Shown piece by piece: positions 54,078 through 63,547 of a stretch of DNA of 64,000 bases. Below the pieces are notes generated by a model that saw nothing but the letters and a program-made list of their open reading frames with translations, did not search any database and was not told the origin of the DNA. The position numbers and the translations under genes are program-made. How positions within the stretch are numbered: the first letter of the stretch is position 1; every line of letters starts with the position of its first letter. The DNA is from Parapedobacter pyrenivorans_A. Its GTDB lineage: Bacteria; Bacteroidota; Bacteroidia; Sphingobacteriales; Sphingobacteriaceae. Location of the stretch: assembly GCF_041925275.1 (NCBI RefSeq), contig NZ_JBHEUZ010000011.1, positions 124,001 through 188,000 of the forward strand, given 5' to 3'.

Positions 54078-57000
54078 TTAGAATGATATATTGACACCCA
54101 CATTGAATACCCGTTGCAGAGGATAGTTTAATCCGTTTCCACCCATTTCAACATCCCACAACTTAAACTTACTGAACAACAGCAAATTGGTACCATTAAT
54201 ATAAAAGCGGGCCTTAGACAACTTCAACCGTTCCGCAGCTTTCTGCGGCAAAGTATATCCCATCTCGGCGCTCTTAAACCGCAGAAACGGACCTTCTTCC
54301 ATAAACCATGTACTGCTCTGCATGTTATTATTGATAATGGTATTCGATAAGCGGGGCCAGTTTGCATATGGATTTTGCGATTGCTCAGACCAGTAACTAT
54401 CCGCTATAAATTGGGTGAGACCCGTTTCCAGCAATTGTCCGCCGGATGAGGTTTGCTTGAAAGGGGACATGGCGGCGGGGTCGATCCAGAATGATGAGCG
54501 TGCAGAACCTTGGAAGAAAAATGAAAAATCGACACTTTTATATCCGACCGAAAGTCCAAAGCCATAGTTTATTTCGGGTATGACCGAACGGCCGATGGGG
54601 ACCATATCGGCTTCGTTTATCACAAAGTCCCCGTTTACATCTTTATACTTGATATCTCCGGCAAGATATTCACCAAAATCCTGTCTTGGCGAATTTGCAA
54701 CATCGGCTTCATCGATAAACAACCGCTCAGCAACATAACCCCAACGCTGCGACACGGAATTTCCTACCCTGGAGAGCCATGGCAATCCGATACTCGCATA
54801 ATCGGCCTCTTCGTAGTACTTGTATGTAGACCGGGCGTAGGTGAAATTGGCCCTTCCCACAAACCAGAATCCGGGGAAAACCACGTGATTGTAATCTACC
54901 GATATGTCAGCACCCTTTCCGAGCGCTTCCCCTACATTTACCTGAGGGGTCGCCCACAGCCCCATGGATGTGGGGATATCGGCCCGGTTTTGTAAGATGT
55001 TTGTGCGGTGTTCCCGGAATAAGTCAGCCAAGATTTCGACCTTTCCGTTAAACAAACCAACGTCAATACCGAGATTGGTCTTATGGGCAATCTCCCAACC
55101 AATTTGAGAATTCGGATAGTTACTGATGCGTACCCCGTTACGGCTGATTCCCGTCCCCGAACTCAGATCATAGCCCGTTGCAAACCCTCCGCCCCCCCCC
55201 ATTGTCACCTGAGACAAATAGAAAAAGCGTTCTGAGCCAATTTCGTCATTCCCAACCAACCCATAGGTGCCACGGAGCTTTAGCATGGAAATCACATCCT
55301 TCAGTCTACCTCCCCAAAAAGGCTCGTTTGATACCGACCATCCTAGTCCGAAGGAAGGGAAAAAACCCCATCGGTGTCCTTTATCAAATTTTTCTGAACC
55401 GTTATACCCGAAATTAAACTCAGCAAAATAACGGCTTCCAAAACCATAAGTAAACCTACCTGAAACCCCCAGGTTTCGTTTAGGCAGCGATTCGGATAAC
55501 GATCCGGCATTGCCGGTCAATGAATTCCTAGCTACACCGACCAACATACCACTTGTACTGTGTTTTTCAAACGTTCGGTTGTAAGCTAATGCCGCCTCGG
55601 CATAGAACGAGTTTACCACACTTTTATATCCAGGAATATATTCAATATAAGAGTTACCGGACGAAGCATTCAGTTCTCTCAATATATACTCATCCGAAAA
55701 CCTATCATAATTAGCTACCTGATAATAAAAAGGACTGTAAGCGCGACGGACATCGAAACCGGAATTTCTAATCGTATTTCCCAGAACCCGCGCATTCAGC
55801 CCCTCCGTCAGCCAACTTAAATCTTGCTTAAGCTCAATTTGTGCCATCATAGCCGTTCTGCTCTCTTGCCGGTATCCTTTGACCATTTCAGCATACGGAT
55901 TCATATACGATTCACCTTCATACCCACCGAAAAGAATGTGTTCGGCACGTTGGTACTTTTCATCGGGGGCAAAATATGCTGGAAATCGAACCGGGCTCAC
56001 TTGAAGAATCTTCCGATACATATCATTCCCGCCAGTAATCGGCCCAACGTAGTCGTCAAACGTTCCATGAACCCGTATAACGGCTTCCGTCGTCTTCGTG
56101 AAATTAATATTGATGTTAGACCTTATAAGATATTTCTTCAGATCAATATTGTTATTGAAATTGTTGCGTTTGTCGACTTTCAACACTCCGTTGTCTTGCG
56201 CAAAGGACCCTGCAATGTAGTAGCGTGCGACCCTACCGCCGCCGTTAATATTAACATTTACACGTTGATTACTGGTCACTGGCTTTGTCAACATGTTCAT
56301 CCAGTCGACTGCCGGATATACATATGGATTTCCACCACTGATCGTGTTGTCAATCTGCCTATTGGAATAAGGTATCGGAGCCAGTGGATTTCTTGTACTT
56401 GCAGCCTCATTGGCCAAACGCATATAGGTAATTGGGTCGGCCATCTCTACAGTCTTTGTCGGCGAAGAAAACGAGTTTTCCAATCTCAGCGATATTTTTG
56501 GACGCCCCTCCATCCCCTCTTTAGTGGTTACCAGCACGACGCCATTGGCTCCTCTGGCACCATATAACGCAGTTGCGGTTGCGTCTTTCAAAATGGAAAA
56601 ACTCTGAATATCATCGGGGTGCAACCGCGATAGATCATCGGTTGATATTTCCACATTGTCCATCAGAATCAACGGATTCACCTTTCCGGTGCCAAAAGAA
56701 GTCACTCCCCGTATAAAAAACTCAGCGTTATCCTGCCCCGGCTCACCACTGGTTTGGTAGGCGATTAACCCTGCCATCCTACCCGCCAGTGCCGTCGTCA
56801 GGTTGCTGGATGGGACCTTCAGTTCAGAAGGATTAATCGAGGTAACCGAACTGACTACCTCACGCTTCTTTTGTTTACCGCTAAAAGCAACCACCACCAC
56901 CTCGTCCAATCCGGACTGATCCTGGGCAAGGGCGATGTCTATCACCTCGCGGCCATCCACGAAAATCTCCTGTTGTACAAACCCTACCATCGTAAATATT

Positions 57001-57575
57001 AAAGTAGTGCCCTCAGGAACCCTCAATACGTACCTGCCATTTTGGTCGGTACTGGTCACTGTTCGGGCATCTCCCTTCACCGAAACAGTTACCCCCACAA
57101 GGCCCATCCCGAGTGAATCTGTTACCGTCCCCCTTACATCGCGCTGTAGGATAGTGGGCACTATTGACTTGGCTCTTACCTTTTCCGCACTGGCAAACAT
57201 CGGCAGGGCTTTTACGATGACTACCGAATTCCGGGTCTGAAAAGAAAGCCCTTTTTCTTCGGGGAATACTTTCTCTAGCACATCCGTCAATTCAGCGTTG
57301 ATTACATGAAGATCTACCCTCTTTATGCGCTCTAAGTCCTTCTTTTTATAGATGAAGGTATATCCAGTACTTTCCTCAATCGCATCGATTACCGTATATA
57401 TCTTGGCATTTTTCAGGTTCAATGTCAGCTTTTGGCCATAGCCAGTTGAAGCCATCACAAGTTGAAAGCAACCGAACGCCATTAATAAAAAAGTAATATT
57501 CATTAAGAAACTGCTTAATTTTCTGCAATGGGCCGGTTTAATTGGGGACCCTTTGCATATTTCAGTATTATGCAT
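54078..57575 (-). CDS. SusC/RagA TonB-dependent transporter with N-terminal STN signalling domain
   Basis: An 1165-residue outer-membrane transporter. After the signal region (FLLMAFGCFQLVMASTGYG) comes a secretin/TonB short N-terminal (STN) domain (about 50-118), which contacts the FecR anti-sigma factor. Then follow a carboxypeptidase-regulatory-like beta domain (about 148-235), the plug (about 240-360, LMDNVEISTDDLSRL) and the barrel to the end. The STN domain, with the adjacent ECF and FecR genes, indicates transenvelope signalling: glycan binding would release the sigma factor and induce the locus. Confidence 0.95.
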   Translation of the reverse strand: MHNTEICKGSPIKPAHCRKLSSFLMNITFLLMAFGCFQLVMASTGYGQKLTLNLKNAKIYTVIDAIEESTGYTFIYKKKDLERIKRVDLHVINAELTDVLEKVFPEEKGLSFQTRNSVVIVKALPMFASAEKVRAKSIVPTILQRDVRGTVTDSLGMGLVGVTVSVKGDARTVTSTDQNGRYVLRVPEGTTLIFTMVGFVQQEIFVDGREVIDIALAQDQSGLDEVVVVAFSGKQKKREVVSSVTSINPSELKVPSSNLTTALAGRMAGLIAYQTSGEPGQDNAEFFIRGVTSFGTGKVNPLILMDNVEISTDDLSRLHPDDIQSFSILKDATATALYGARGANGVVLVTTKEGMEGRPKISLRLENSFSSPTKTVEMADPITYMRLANEAASTRNPLAPIPYSNRQIDNTISGGNPYVYPAVDWMNMLTKPVTSNQRVNVNINGGGRVARYYIAGSFAQDNGVLKVDKRNNFNNNIDLKKYLIRSNININFTKTTEAVIRVHGTFDDYVGPITGGNDMYRKILQVSPVRFPAYFAPDEKYQRAEHILFGGYEGESYMNPYAEMVKGYRQESRTAMMAQIELKQDLSWLTEGLNARVLGNTIRNSGFDVRRAYSPFYYQVANYDRFSDEYILRELNASSGNSYIEYIPGYKSVVNSFYAEAALAYNRTFEKHSTSGMLVGVARNSLTGNAGSLSESLPKRNLGVSGRFTYGFGSRYFAEFNFGYNGSEKFDKGHRWGFFPSFGLGWSVSNEPFWGGRLKDVISMLKLRGTYGLVGNDEIGSERFFYLSQVTMGGGGGFATGYDLSSGTGISRNGVRISNYPNSQIGWEIAHKTNLGIDVGLFNGKVEILADLFREHRTNILQNRADIPTSMGLWATPQVNVGEALGKGADISVDYNHVVFPGFWFVGRANFTYARSTYKYYEEADYASIGLPWLSRVGNSVSQRWGYVAERLFIDEADVANSPRQDFGEYLAGDIKYKDVNGDFVINEADMVPIGRSVIPEINYGFGLSVGYKSVDFSFFFQGSARSSFWIDPAAMSPFKQTSSGGQLLETGLTQFIADSYWSEQSQNPYANWPRLSNTIINNNMQSSTWFMEEGPFLRFKSAEMGYTLPQKAAERLKLSKARFYINGTNLLLFSKFKLWDVEMGGNGLNYPLQRVFNVGVNISF

Positions 57576-57617
57576 AACTTTATTGGGTTTATAGATTATC
57601 TTGATTATTTGGTGTTT

Positions 57618-57637
57618 GCCAATCGATCATGATTGGC
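57618..57637. other. Inverted repeat in the susC leader
   Basis: GCCAATC (57618-57624) and GATTGGC (57631-57637), six bases apart, lie 40 bases before the susC start codon. It could be an operator or leader structure. Confidence 0.35.
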
Positions 57638-57665
57638 TGTAATACAAGGTAACTTAAAACTAGTT

Positions 57666-57692
57666 GCCGATAGTGTTCGGAGCACTATCGGC
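57666..57692. terminator. Hairpin between fecR and susC, possible terminator
   Basis: A 10-bp perfect stem (GCCGATAGTG 57666-57675 with CACTATCGGC 57683-57692) and seven-base loop. It has a T-rich tail on the plus strand (TTTTCGTTTT) and AACTAGTTTT on the minus strand. It would separate the sigma/anti-sigma transcript from the susC operon. Confidence 0.55.
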
Positions 57693-57780
57693 TTTTCGTT
57701 TTAAGCCCAATCTGATATTCTTCAGCTCATTCGTTCAAATAGATACCTCCTTTCTGTCATTTAATTTTTCATTAATGTCA

Positions 57781-58920
57781 TTAGCGTACGGAAACGTGAG
57801 TTCCATCAACGGAAATGGCTCTGCCCGAAATTTCTTCCAGTATCGCTATCGCGTCGGCTAACGGAATGGACCTGCTTATTTTACCCGAAAAAAGTTCATT
57901 TTTATTCTTTCGATCGGGAGATACTTCTAAACCGTACCAACGAGCAAACTGTTTCAGTGCTTTATCCAGGTCTGTGTCGTTAAAATAAAAATACCCATCT
58001 TTCCAGGCGATTGATTCCTGTACATCTACTTTCCGTACAGAAAAACCGCTTTCATAACGAATTGCCTGCTCGCCTGGGGTGAGGATGACGGATTGCTTAT
58101 TATCGTCAGTCAGCCATACTTTTCCCGAAACTAATGTAGTTCTAGCTTCTTCTTCGTCTTCATACGCAGTAACATTAAATTCAGTACCAAGCACTTCAAC
58201 GCGCTGCCCTCTAATTTCGACTCGGAATGGCCAGTTCCCAGAACCGATATCTTTCAATCGGGCAGCCGAAGCATGACCATTTGAGACTTCAAAATAAGCC
58301 TCTCCCTCAAGAAAAACCAACCGTTCCTTATCCGAAAAACGAGCCGGATAGCGTAAGGTAGATTCGCTGTTAAGCCAAACACGTGTTCCATCTGACAACG
58401 TAATCGAATAGGTCCCCCCCTTGGGTGTACACAGCGCCAACAAACCGGTCGCTACGCTTTTAGCACTCTTCTTACTATCATTTTCAATAACCTTGCTGCC
58501 ATCCAGATAAGTAATTTCATCTGTCACCACGATACCAGCCTGTTGCTTGCTTAGGTCTATCGTCTCTCCGTCGATAAGCGTGAGTGTTGCCCGGTTCCCT
58601 CCAGGGCCAATTTGCTCAGCTACCACACCCGGCGGCACGGTACGACTGGAAAAATGAACTACCGACCCCACACTCAACGCCAAAAGGACCGATGCTGCCG
58701 CTAGATAACGTACGACCATCCGTTTATGCGAATGGCGACGTTTCAATTCATACCGCATACGTTCACGGAGAACGTCAATATCCGTTGTGGAAAGCTGTCC
58801 AGCTTCGGCATCCTTAATTTCAGATTCATACCATTGCAATAGCAAATATTCCTCCTCAGGCGCAAGCGCACCTTTAAAATACTTTTCGATTAATTGTCTC
58901 GCGTATTCCTTGTCCATCAA
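57781..58920 (-). CDS. FecR-family anti-sigma factor
   Basis: A 379-residue membrane protein. A cytoplasmic N-terminal region (about 1-65) binds the sigma factor. One transmembrane helix (VRYLAAASVLLALSVGSVVHF, 70-90) follows, then a periplasmic FecR domain (about 160-260, TPKGGTYSITLSDGTRVWLNS) and a C-terminal DUF4974 domain (about 308-378, YFYFNDTDLDKALKQFARWYG) that contacts the STN domain of SusC. It is encoded between the sigma gene and susC, on the same strand. Confidence 0.94.
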   Translation of the reverse strand: MMDKEYARQLIEKYFKGALAPEEEYLLLQWYESEIKDAEAGQLSTTDIDVLRERMRYELKRRHSHKRMVVRYLAAASVLLALSVGSVVHFSSRTVPPGVVAEQIGPGGNRATLTLIDGETIDLSKQQAGIVVTDEITYLDGSKVIENDSKKSAKSVATGLLALCTPKGGTYSITLSDGTRVWLNSESTLRYPARFSDKERLVFLEGEAYFEVSNGHASAARLKDIGSGNWPFRVEIRGQRVEVLGTEFNVTAYEDEEEARTTLVSGKVWLTDDNKQSVILTPGEQAIRYESGFSVRKVDVQESIAWKDGYFYFNDTDLDKALKQFARWYGLEVSPDRKNKNELFSGKISRSIPLADAIAILEEISGRAISVDGTHVSVR

Positions 58921-59246
58921 TAATTAAGACACCGGCCAAGGCACGTGGTTGTATTAGTAAATTTTATTTTTTTGAGATGAAAAGACAAGCCATCGTATTT
59001 CTTAACAACAAATGATTAGGAATTCAGCATATCTAATAGTCAAAAAAGCTACCGCCGATTATTTAAAAGCATTTACTTGATAAATCGACAGACACAAAAA
59101 ACAACAAATTACCTTACCGAGCTAAACGATAGCCAGTGATTACTTATTCAAAGTTTGTGAGTGCTGCCGAAAAGGCAATCGGCACATCAATAAGAAATTA
59201 TATTTAACGACTTTTAAGCAAAAGGGTAAGAGTTTAGGTAAGCCGA
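58921..59246. other. A+T-rich gap between sigma factor and fecR genes
   Basis: 326 bases with no supported ORF. It has a TGCCGA/TCGGCA inverted repeat (59165-59184) and a run of T (58968-58975 region). No clear housekeeping -7 box for fecR was found; fecR may use the ECF sigma or read-through. Confidence 0.5.
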
Positions 59247-59825
59247 CTACAAAAATGGGTTAGCAAATATGATGAGTACCATGAACAATTTAGAAATCCT
59301 TTCCCACATCAGATGTAAAGCTTTGTTCATCTGGGTTTTAACAGTCAATTTAGATATACTCATTCGTTCAGCGACTTCCGCGTACGTGAGTTCTTCATCA
59401 CGACAAAGTAAAAACACCTGCCTCATACGAGGCGGGAGCGCGGTGATGGCTAAGTTGATCTCTTCCTGCAATTGCTTCGTACGCAAAAAAAAATCAGCAG
59501 GAACTTCGTGTGCCTTCATAAAAGCAGCAAGCTCCTCCAAACGCCTTTCATGTCTATTTGAACGCCTTATCTCGTTCAATACACCGTTCCTAACTGCTGT
59601 ATACAAATAATATCTTACCGAAGTAATCTGCAATTTTTCACGCTTATCCCAAAATGCAGCAAAGACATCCTGAACAATGTCATAAGCTATCTCCTGATCG
59701 GCAAGCATGTGGTATGCTTGCCGATACAATGGTTCAAAATAGCGATTAAAAAGAAAAGTATATGCTTCTGCATCCCCTTCCTTTAACAGACGGAAAAGTC
59801 TATCATCTTCTTCATCATTTCTCAC
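59247..59825 (-). CDS. ECF-subfamily RNA polymerase sigma factor
   Basis: A 192-residue sigma-70 family protein. Region 2 spans about 20-90 (FNRYFEPLYRQAYHMLADQEIAYDIVQDVFAAFWDKR) and region 4.2 about 120-175 (LPPRMRQVFLLCRDEELTYAEVAERMSISKLTVKTQM). The hydrophobic C-terminal tail (FMVLIIFANPFL) is typical of the Bacteroidota glycan-locus sigma factors. Released by the FecR protein, it should activate susC and downstream genes. Confidence 0.94.
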   Translation of the reverse strand: MRNDEEDDRLFRLLKEGDAEAYTFLFNRYFEPLYRQAYHMLADQEIAYDIVQDVFAAFWDKREKLQITSVRYYLYTAVRNGVLNEIRRSNRHERRLEELAAFMKAHEVPADFFLRTKQLQEEINLAITALPPRMRQVFLLCRDEELTYAEVAERMSISKLTVKTQMNKALHLMWERISKLFMVLIIFANPFL

Positions 59826-60085
59826 GTCTTTGTTCAGTTATATCGAAATCGTTTAAAAAACAAACATCACAGCCTATTCCGGAACTATCAAATCTTACTT
59901 AATATATTAGGTTTAAAACAACGCAAATATTGTGTTTTTTTTATAATCCGCATCCTGTACTTTCCTATAGCATATACGGCAAAAATCCATTAGGCATTAA
60001 AATCGTAATTTGAAGTCAAAAAACTATATGAAAAGATCAAGCAACGTGGTTGAGATATTTTGGGCTGAACATTTCTTTGCGAGCG
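59826..60085. other. Gap upstream of the sigma factor gene
   Basis: 260 bases of A+T-rich DNA with no gene and no clear TAnnTTTG box for the sigma gene. Similarity to the SafE relic begins at about 60090, just past its right edge. Confidence 0.45.
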
Positions 60086-60787
60086 CTAGTATCCACATAC
60101 AATCGCACCTTCCGGGTAAATCAACGGACTCAGATACGGAATATCCAAGTTTGCACCCCGCAGTAAAAACCAAATACCGATTACAACGGAGATAATCGGA
60201 AGCCAAAAAGCAAAATTAAAGCGCATGCGAGATTTGGCAAAGGCTCCCAAAAGGCCTACCGCAATCATGGCGGGCCATGTACCGGCACCGAACGACAACA
60301 TGAACAGCCCACTACCCATTGCAGACTCGGCGCTAAGTGCAGCCGCCAATGCCATGTACACCATACCGCACGGCAACAAACCATTCAGCGCTCCCACCAC
60401 AAAATGGCCTCCCGGCCTATATAACCAATAACCCACCCAGCGGGTAAGCGGAGTAACAAACCGTTGCTGGAGGCTCACAAATTGTCGCGAATGCTTGCCG
60501 AATAGTGAAAAAACGCCGACAACAACCAAAAGCGCGCCGGTAAGGAGTGTAATGCCCTGTTGCCAGTCCTTAATATTGAGCACATACCCAATGCCGCCGA
60601 TAACCAGTCCGAGAATTCCATATACCAAAACACGCCCCAGTTGGTAAAGGACGGTTTGTACAATGACCAGCCAAGACCTGCCGCGGGTATTACCGGTAGA
60701 GAAAGCCAGCACCAAGGGGCCACACATGGCCACGCAATGGAGACTTCCAAAGACACCCATGAAAAAGCCGAGTAAGAGGTAATTCAT
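60086..60787 (-). CDS. SafE/CcoS-neighbourhood sulfite exporter TauE/SafE-like protein
   Basis: A 233-residue membrane protein with six hydrophobic segments. The start FMGVFGSLHCVAMCGPLVLAF has the CxxxC pattern of SafE/DUF2 (PF13386) proteins found beside cbb3 oxidase genes, where they are thought to aid copper or heme handling. QRFVTPLTRWVGYWLYRPGGHFVVGALNGLLPCGMVYMAL continues the family pattern. The true role is unproven. It is seven bases downstream of the FixH-like gene. A partial, deleted copy lies at 48638-48930. Confidence 0.85.
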   Translation of the reverse strand: MNYLLLGFFMGVFGSLHCVAMCGPLVLAFSTGNTRGRSWLVIVQTVLYQLGRVLVYGILGLVIGGIGYVLNIKDWQQGITLLTGALLVVVGVFSLFGKHSRQFVSLQQRFVTPLTRWVGYWLYRPGGHFVVGALNGLLPCGMVYMALAAALSAESAMGSGLFMLSFGAGTWPAMIAVGLLGAFAKSRMRFNFAFWLPIISVVIGIWFLLRGANLDIPYLSPLIYPEGAIVCGY

Positions 60788-60793
60788 AGCCTG

Positions 60794-61000
60794 TTATTCC
60801 TTAGGCAATGCGATAATTGTATCAGCAGTAGTCCGCCCGGAGTCATCTTCATAGTTGAGCTTATCATAATTCAACCCGCGCTCATAGTAGTCTTCGTGCA
60901 CCAACGAATCAGTATCTTGAGTCACCATGTAAATACCAAACGCAATAATCATCACGATAAACAGCGATAACGCCAAAACCAAGCCTTTCCCCCAATTCAT
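60794..61000 (-). CDS. Short FixH/CcoH-like membrane protein
   Basis: A 68-residue protein with one transmembrane helix (LVLALSLFIVMIIAFGIYMV) then TQDTDSLVHEDYYERGLNYDK, the FixH start. Typical FixH/CcoH proteins are about 140-150 residues with a longer beta-rich domain, so this one is about half length. The SafE-like gene starts seven bases after its stop, so nothing is missing within the operon. It may be a natural short form or an eroded gene. FixH takes part in cbb3 oxidase assembly. Confidence 0.7.
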   Translation of the reverse strand: MNWGKGLVLALSLFIVMIIAFGIYMVTQDTDSLVHEDYYERGLNYDKLNYEDDSGRTTADTIIALPKE

Positions 61001-61021
61001 ATCTTCACAATTTTAAACTAT

Positions 61022-62404
61022 TTACTTACTTCCCGGAGGAGCCACAAATGTGGTTTTCATCGTTTCCACCACACGCTCATCCGTAACCACTTGCACCTTT
61101 ACGTCTGTTTTATACGACGTGACCGTGCCTTTGGGGCACACCAAAAAGAAACTTAGCTGTGCGGTACCGCCTTTTCCCACCGTGGTTATCGGATTTACCA
61201 GTTGCACGTTAAACCGTTCGTCCTCGCTTACCAATTCAAACGGCATGTCTTCATGGCTTTTATTGATAAGTTCCAGACTATACAAGTTACTCACGGTGCC
61301 ATCGTCGCGCAACTGGTAGGTACTTCCCTTCGCACGCAACAAGGTGCCGTCTACCTCTGCACGGCTGAAAAGCAGCCATCCGAATATACCTAAGAGCAGC
61401 ACCAGCACCACACTATAGGCAATCACCCGCGTATTGCCAGCTTTCTCCGTCGACTTTCCTTCCGTCTCGCCCACAGTATAAAAGCCGATCAGTTTCCTTG
61501 GCTTACCCACCTTGTCCATCACCTCGTCACATGCATCGATACAAGCCGTACAGTTCACACATTCCATCTGCACACCATTGCGGATGTCGATTTCGGTGGG
61601 ACAAACGTGCACACACAGACCGCAGTCAACGCAATCACCCAATGGTTGATCGGTCCCTTTTTTCAGGTGCCCGCGTGGCTCTCCCCGTTTCTGGTTGTAA
61701 GCCACGGTTATACTTTTATCGTCCAGGAGTACGCCCTGCAAACGACCATAAGGGCAAATGGTAGTGCATACAATTTCGCGGACGAACGCAAACACGGCGT
61801 AAAAAACCAGTGTAAACAAACTGATGGCAACCAGTCCGCCGATATGCTGCGCTACCGGTTCGGTTACAATTTGCCACAATTGCTTGGCACCGATGACGTA
61901 CGAAAGGAACAGGTTTGAAATCATGAACGATACCGCTAGGAAAATCGCGTGCTTCGCTATCTTTTTGATGTACCATTGGTTAGTTCCCTTTGCTTTGTTT
62001 AACTTTTTTTGCTGTTGCCAGTCGCCCTCTATCCAGTATTCAATACGGCGGAACACCAGCTCCATAAATATGGTCTGTGGGCAGGTCCAACCACACCATA
62101 CCCTCCCCCACACAACCGTAAACAACACGATGAATACCATCAGGATCAGCATGCCGAACACAAAGATATACAAATCCTGAGGCCAGAATACGCTACCCAG
62201 AATGACAAACTTGCGGTCAACGATATTGAACAACAGCAGGGGCTCGCCGTTGATATGGATAAGGGGCGCTACGGCAAGGAAGAGCAACAACGTGTACCCC
62301 ACCCACTGCCGGTAACGGTACAGCGCACCCGAGGGCTTCTTGGCATATATCCACTGCCTTTTCGGTTTGGTACCGTCTGTCGCTTTCCCGATGATGAAAT
62401 CCAT
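61022..62404 (-). CDS. ccoG: Cytochrome c oxidase accessory protein CcoG (FixG family)
   Basis: A 460-residue membrane iron-sulfur protein. It has transmembrane helices at about 35-55, 82-105, 155-175, 190-215 and 340-360. WCGWTCPQTIFMELVFRRIE and two four-cysteine clusters (CVDCGLCVHVCP and CVNCTACIDACDE) mark the ferredoxin part. A C-terminal immunoglobulin-like FixG_C domain (about 365-460) ends the protein. CcoG acts as a copper reductase during cbb3 oxidase assembly. It starts ten bases after the ccoP stop. Confidence 0.95.
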   Translation of the reverse strand: MDFIIGKATDGTKPKRQWIYAKKPSGALYRYRQWVGYTLLLFLAVAPLIHINGEPLLLFNIVDRKFVILGSVFWPQDLYIFVFGMLILMVFIVLFTVVWGRVWCGWTCPQTIFMELVFRRIEYWIEGDWQQQKKLNKAKGTNQWYIKKIAKHAIFLAVSFMISNLFLSYVIGAKQLWQIVTEPVAQHIGGLVAISLFTLVFYAVFAFVREIVCTTICPYGRLQGVLLDDKSITVAYNQKRGEPRGHLKKGTDQPLGDCVDCGLCVHVCPTEIDIRNGVQMECVNCTACIDACDEVMDKVGKPRKLIGFYTVGETEGKSTEKAGNTRVIAYSVVLVLLLGIFGWLLFSRAEVDGTLLRAKGSTYQLRDDGTVSNLYSLELINKSHEDMPFELVSEDERFNVQLVNPITTVGKGGTAQLSFFLVCPKGTVTSYKTDVKVQVVTDERVVETMKTTFVAPPGSK

Positions 62405-62414
62405 CCTTACTGGC

Positions 62415-63344
62415 TTAAATAGTCTGCTCCTCAGCTATTCCCTCATCTCCATTTCCGTTGCCGGCTGATGGATCGTCACTTTTGTACGTCACTTTTTCTC
62501 CCTGTGGTTCTTTGGCATTGGGCGGATTGGTGCCTCTGAGCGACAGAATATAGTTACTCACCTCGGCAATCTGTCCCGGTGTAAGGCTTTGTTCCCAGGG
62601 CACCATCCCTTTATCCAACACGCCGTACTTCACGGTTTTAAACACATCGGTGATTTCGCCACCGTGCAGCCAGTATTCATCAGCTAAATTCGGACCGATA
62701 CCGCCCTCTCCTGCTCCACCGTGGCATACGGCACAGTTCTGAGTGTAAATTGCCTGACCAGCCGAAATGACCGGCGCGCTTAAATCTACCTCCACGTTGC
62801 TTTCGTCGATATTATTAGCAGCCTGCGCAAGCCATTCCTGCCTTGCTTTCTCGGCTTTAGCCATTTCGCGGTTATATTCTTCATCCTGGTTGGGTCCCCA
62901 TCCGAATACGTGGTATACACATAGGTAAACCACCGCAAACACGACACTGGCGTAAAACATCCCATTAAACCATGCCGGCACGGGATTGTCCAATTCCGTA
63001 ATGCCGTCGTAAGCGTGTTCGATCATGAGGTCTTTCTCCTCGGAAATAGGCCTTAAGCCCATTAGTTTATTCCAACGCTCACGCCATACACCTTCGCCTG
63101 CTCGTTTACGTTCAGCCTTTCTTGCTTTCTCCTGCTCCAGCACCTCGGGCATTGTCAGTTTCAACATGGCACCCATCGCTTTGGATACCACGATGGCTGC
63201 AGCCAATATCACGGACATTACCACGATAAGCGCTAGGATAAGGATGTCGTTGTTAATATTCCCTGATCCGAACCAGGTAGCGGTATTCGCTGCACCTGTG
63301 TTGGCCGGTATAAGCAAAACTATCATATTCATGGTTCCTTGCAT
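62415..63344 (-). CDS. ccoP: cbb3-type cytochrome c oxidase subunit CcoP, single-heme form
   Basis: A 309-residue membrane cytochrome c. Two hydrophobic segments (about 33-55 and 123-147) anchor it; the N-terminal CcoP domain includes EHAYDGITELDNPVPAWFN. One heme-binding CAVCH lies at 204-208, with Met247 (GMVPW) as a likely axial ligand. Canonical proteobacterial CcoP has two hemes; only one CxxCH is present here. It accepts electrons from the periplasmic chain and passes them to CcoO/CcoN. The ATG directly abuts the ccoQ stop. Confidence 0.9.
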   Translation of the reverse strand: MQGTMNMIVLLIPANTGAANTATWFGSGNINNDILILALIVVMSVILAAAIVVSKAMGAMLKLTMPEVLEQEKARKAERKRAGEGVWRERWNKLMGLRPISEEKDLMIEHAYDGITELDNPVPAWFNGMFYASVVFAVVYLCVYHVFGWGPNQDEEYNREMAKAEKARQEWLAQAANNIDESNVEVDLSAPVISAGQAIYTQNCAVCHGGAGEGGIGPNLADEYWLHGGEITDVFKTVKYGVLDKGMVPWEQSLTPGQIAEVSNYILSLRGTNPPNAKEPQGEKVTYKSDDPSAGNGNGDEGIAEEQTI

Positions 63345-63527
63345 TTAGTCGTCTAATTTATCTGTATTGTCTGCGTCGTCCATGGGAATATCTTTCATGT
63401 AGTCTACATAGTCTTTACGCATTCGGAAAAGCATAATGGCTACCACGATAAAGAATACCAGAAATATCCAAAGTGACACAATCAAGTACCATTCGTTGCC
63501 ACTTAAATCTGTTATCTGTTTGAACAT
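63345..63527 (-). CDS. ccoQ: CcoQ-like small subunit of cbb3 oxidase
   Basis: A 60-residue single-span protein: WYLIVSLWIFLVFFIVVAIMLF, then RMRKDYVDYMKDIP and an acidic tail (DDADNTDKLDD). CcoQ/FixQ proteins stabilise the cbb3 complex. Sequence alone is weak, but it lies between the CcoO-type gene and ccoP, the usual position. Confidence 0.7.
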   Translation of the reverse strand: MFKQITDLSGNEWYLIVSLWIFLVFFIVVAIMLFRMRKDYVDYMKDIPMDDADNTDKLDD

Positions 63528-63547
63528 GGTTATTTATTTAAAAGGGT

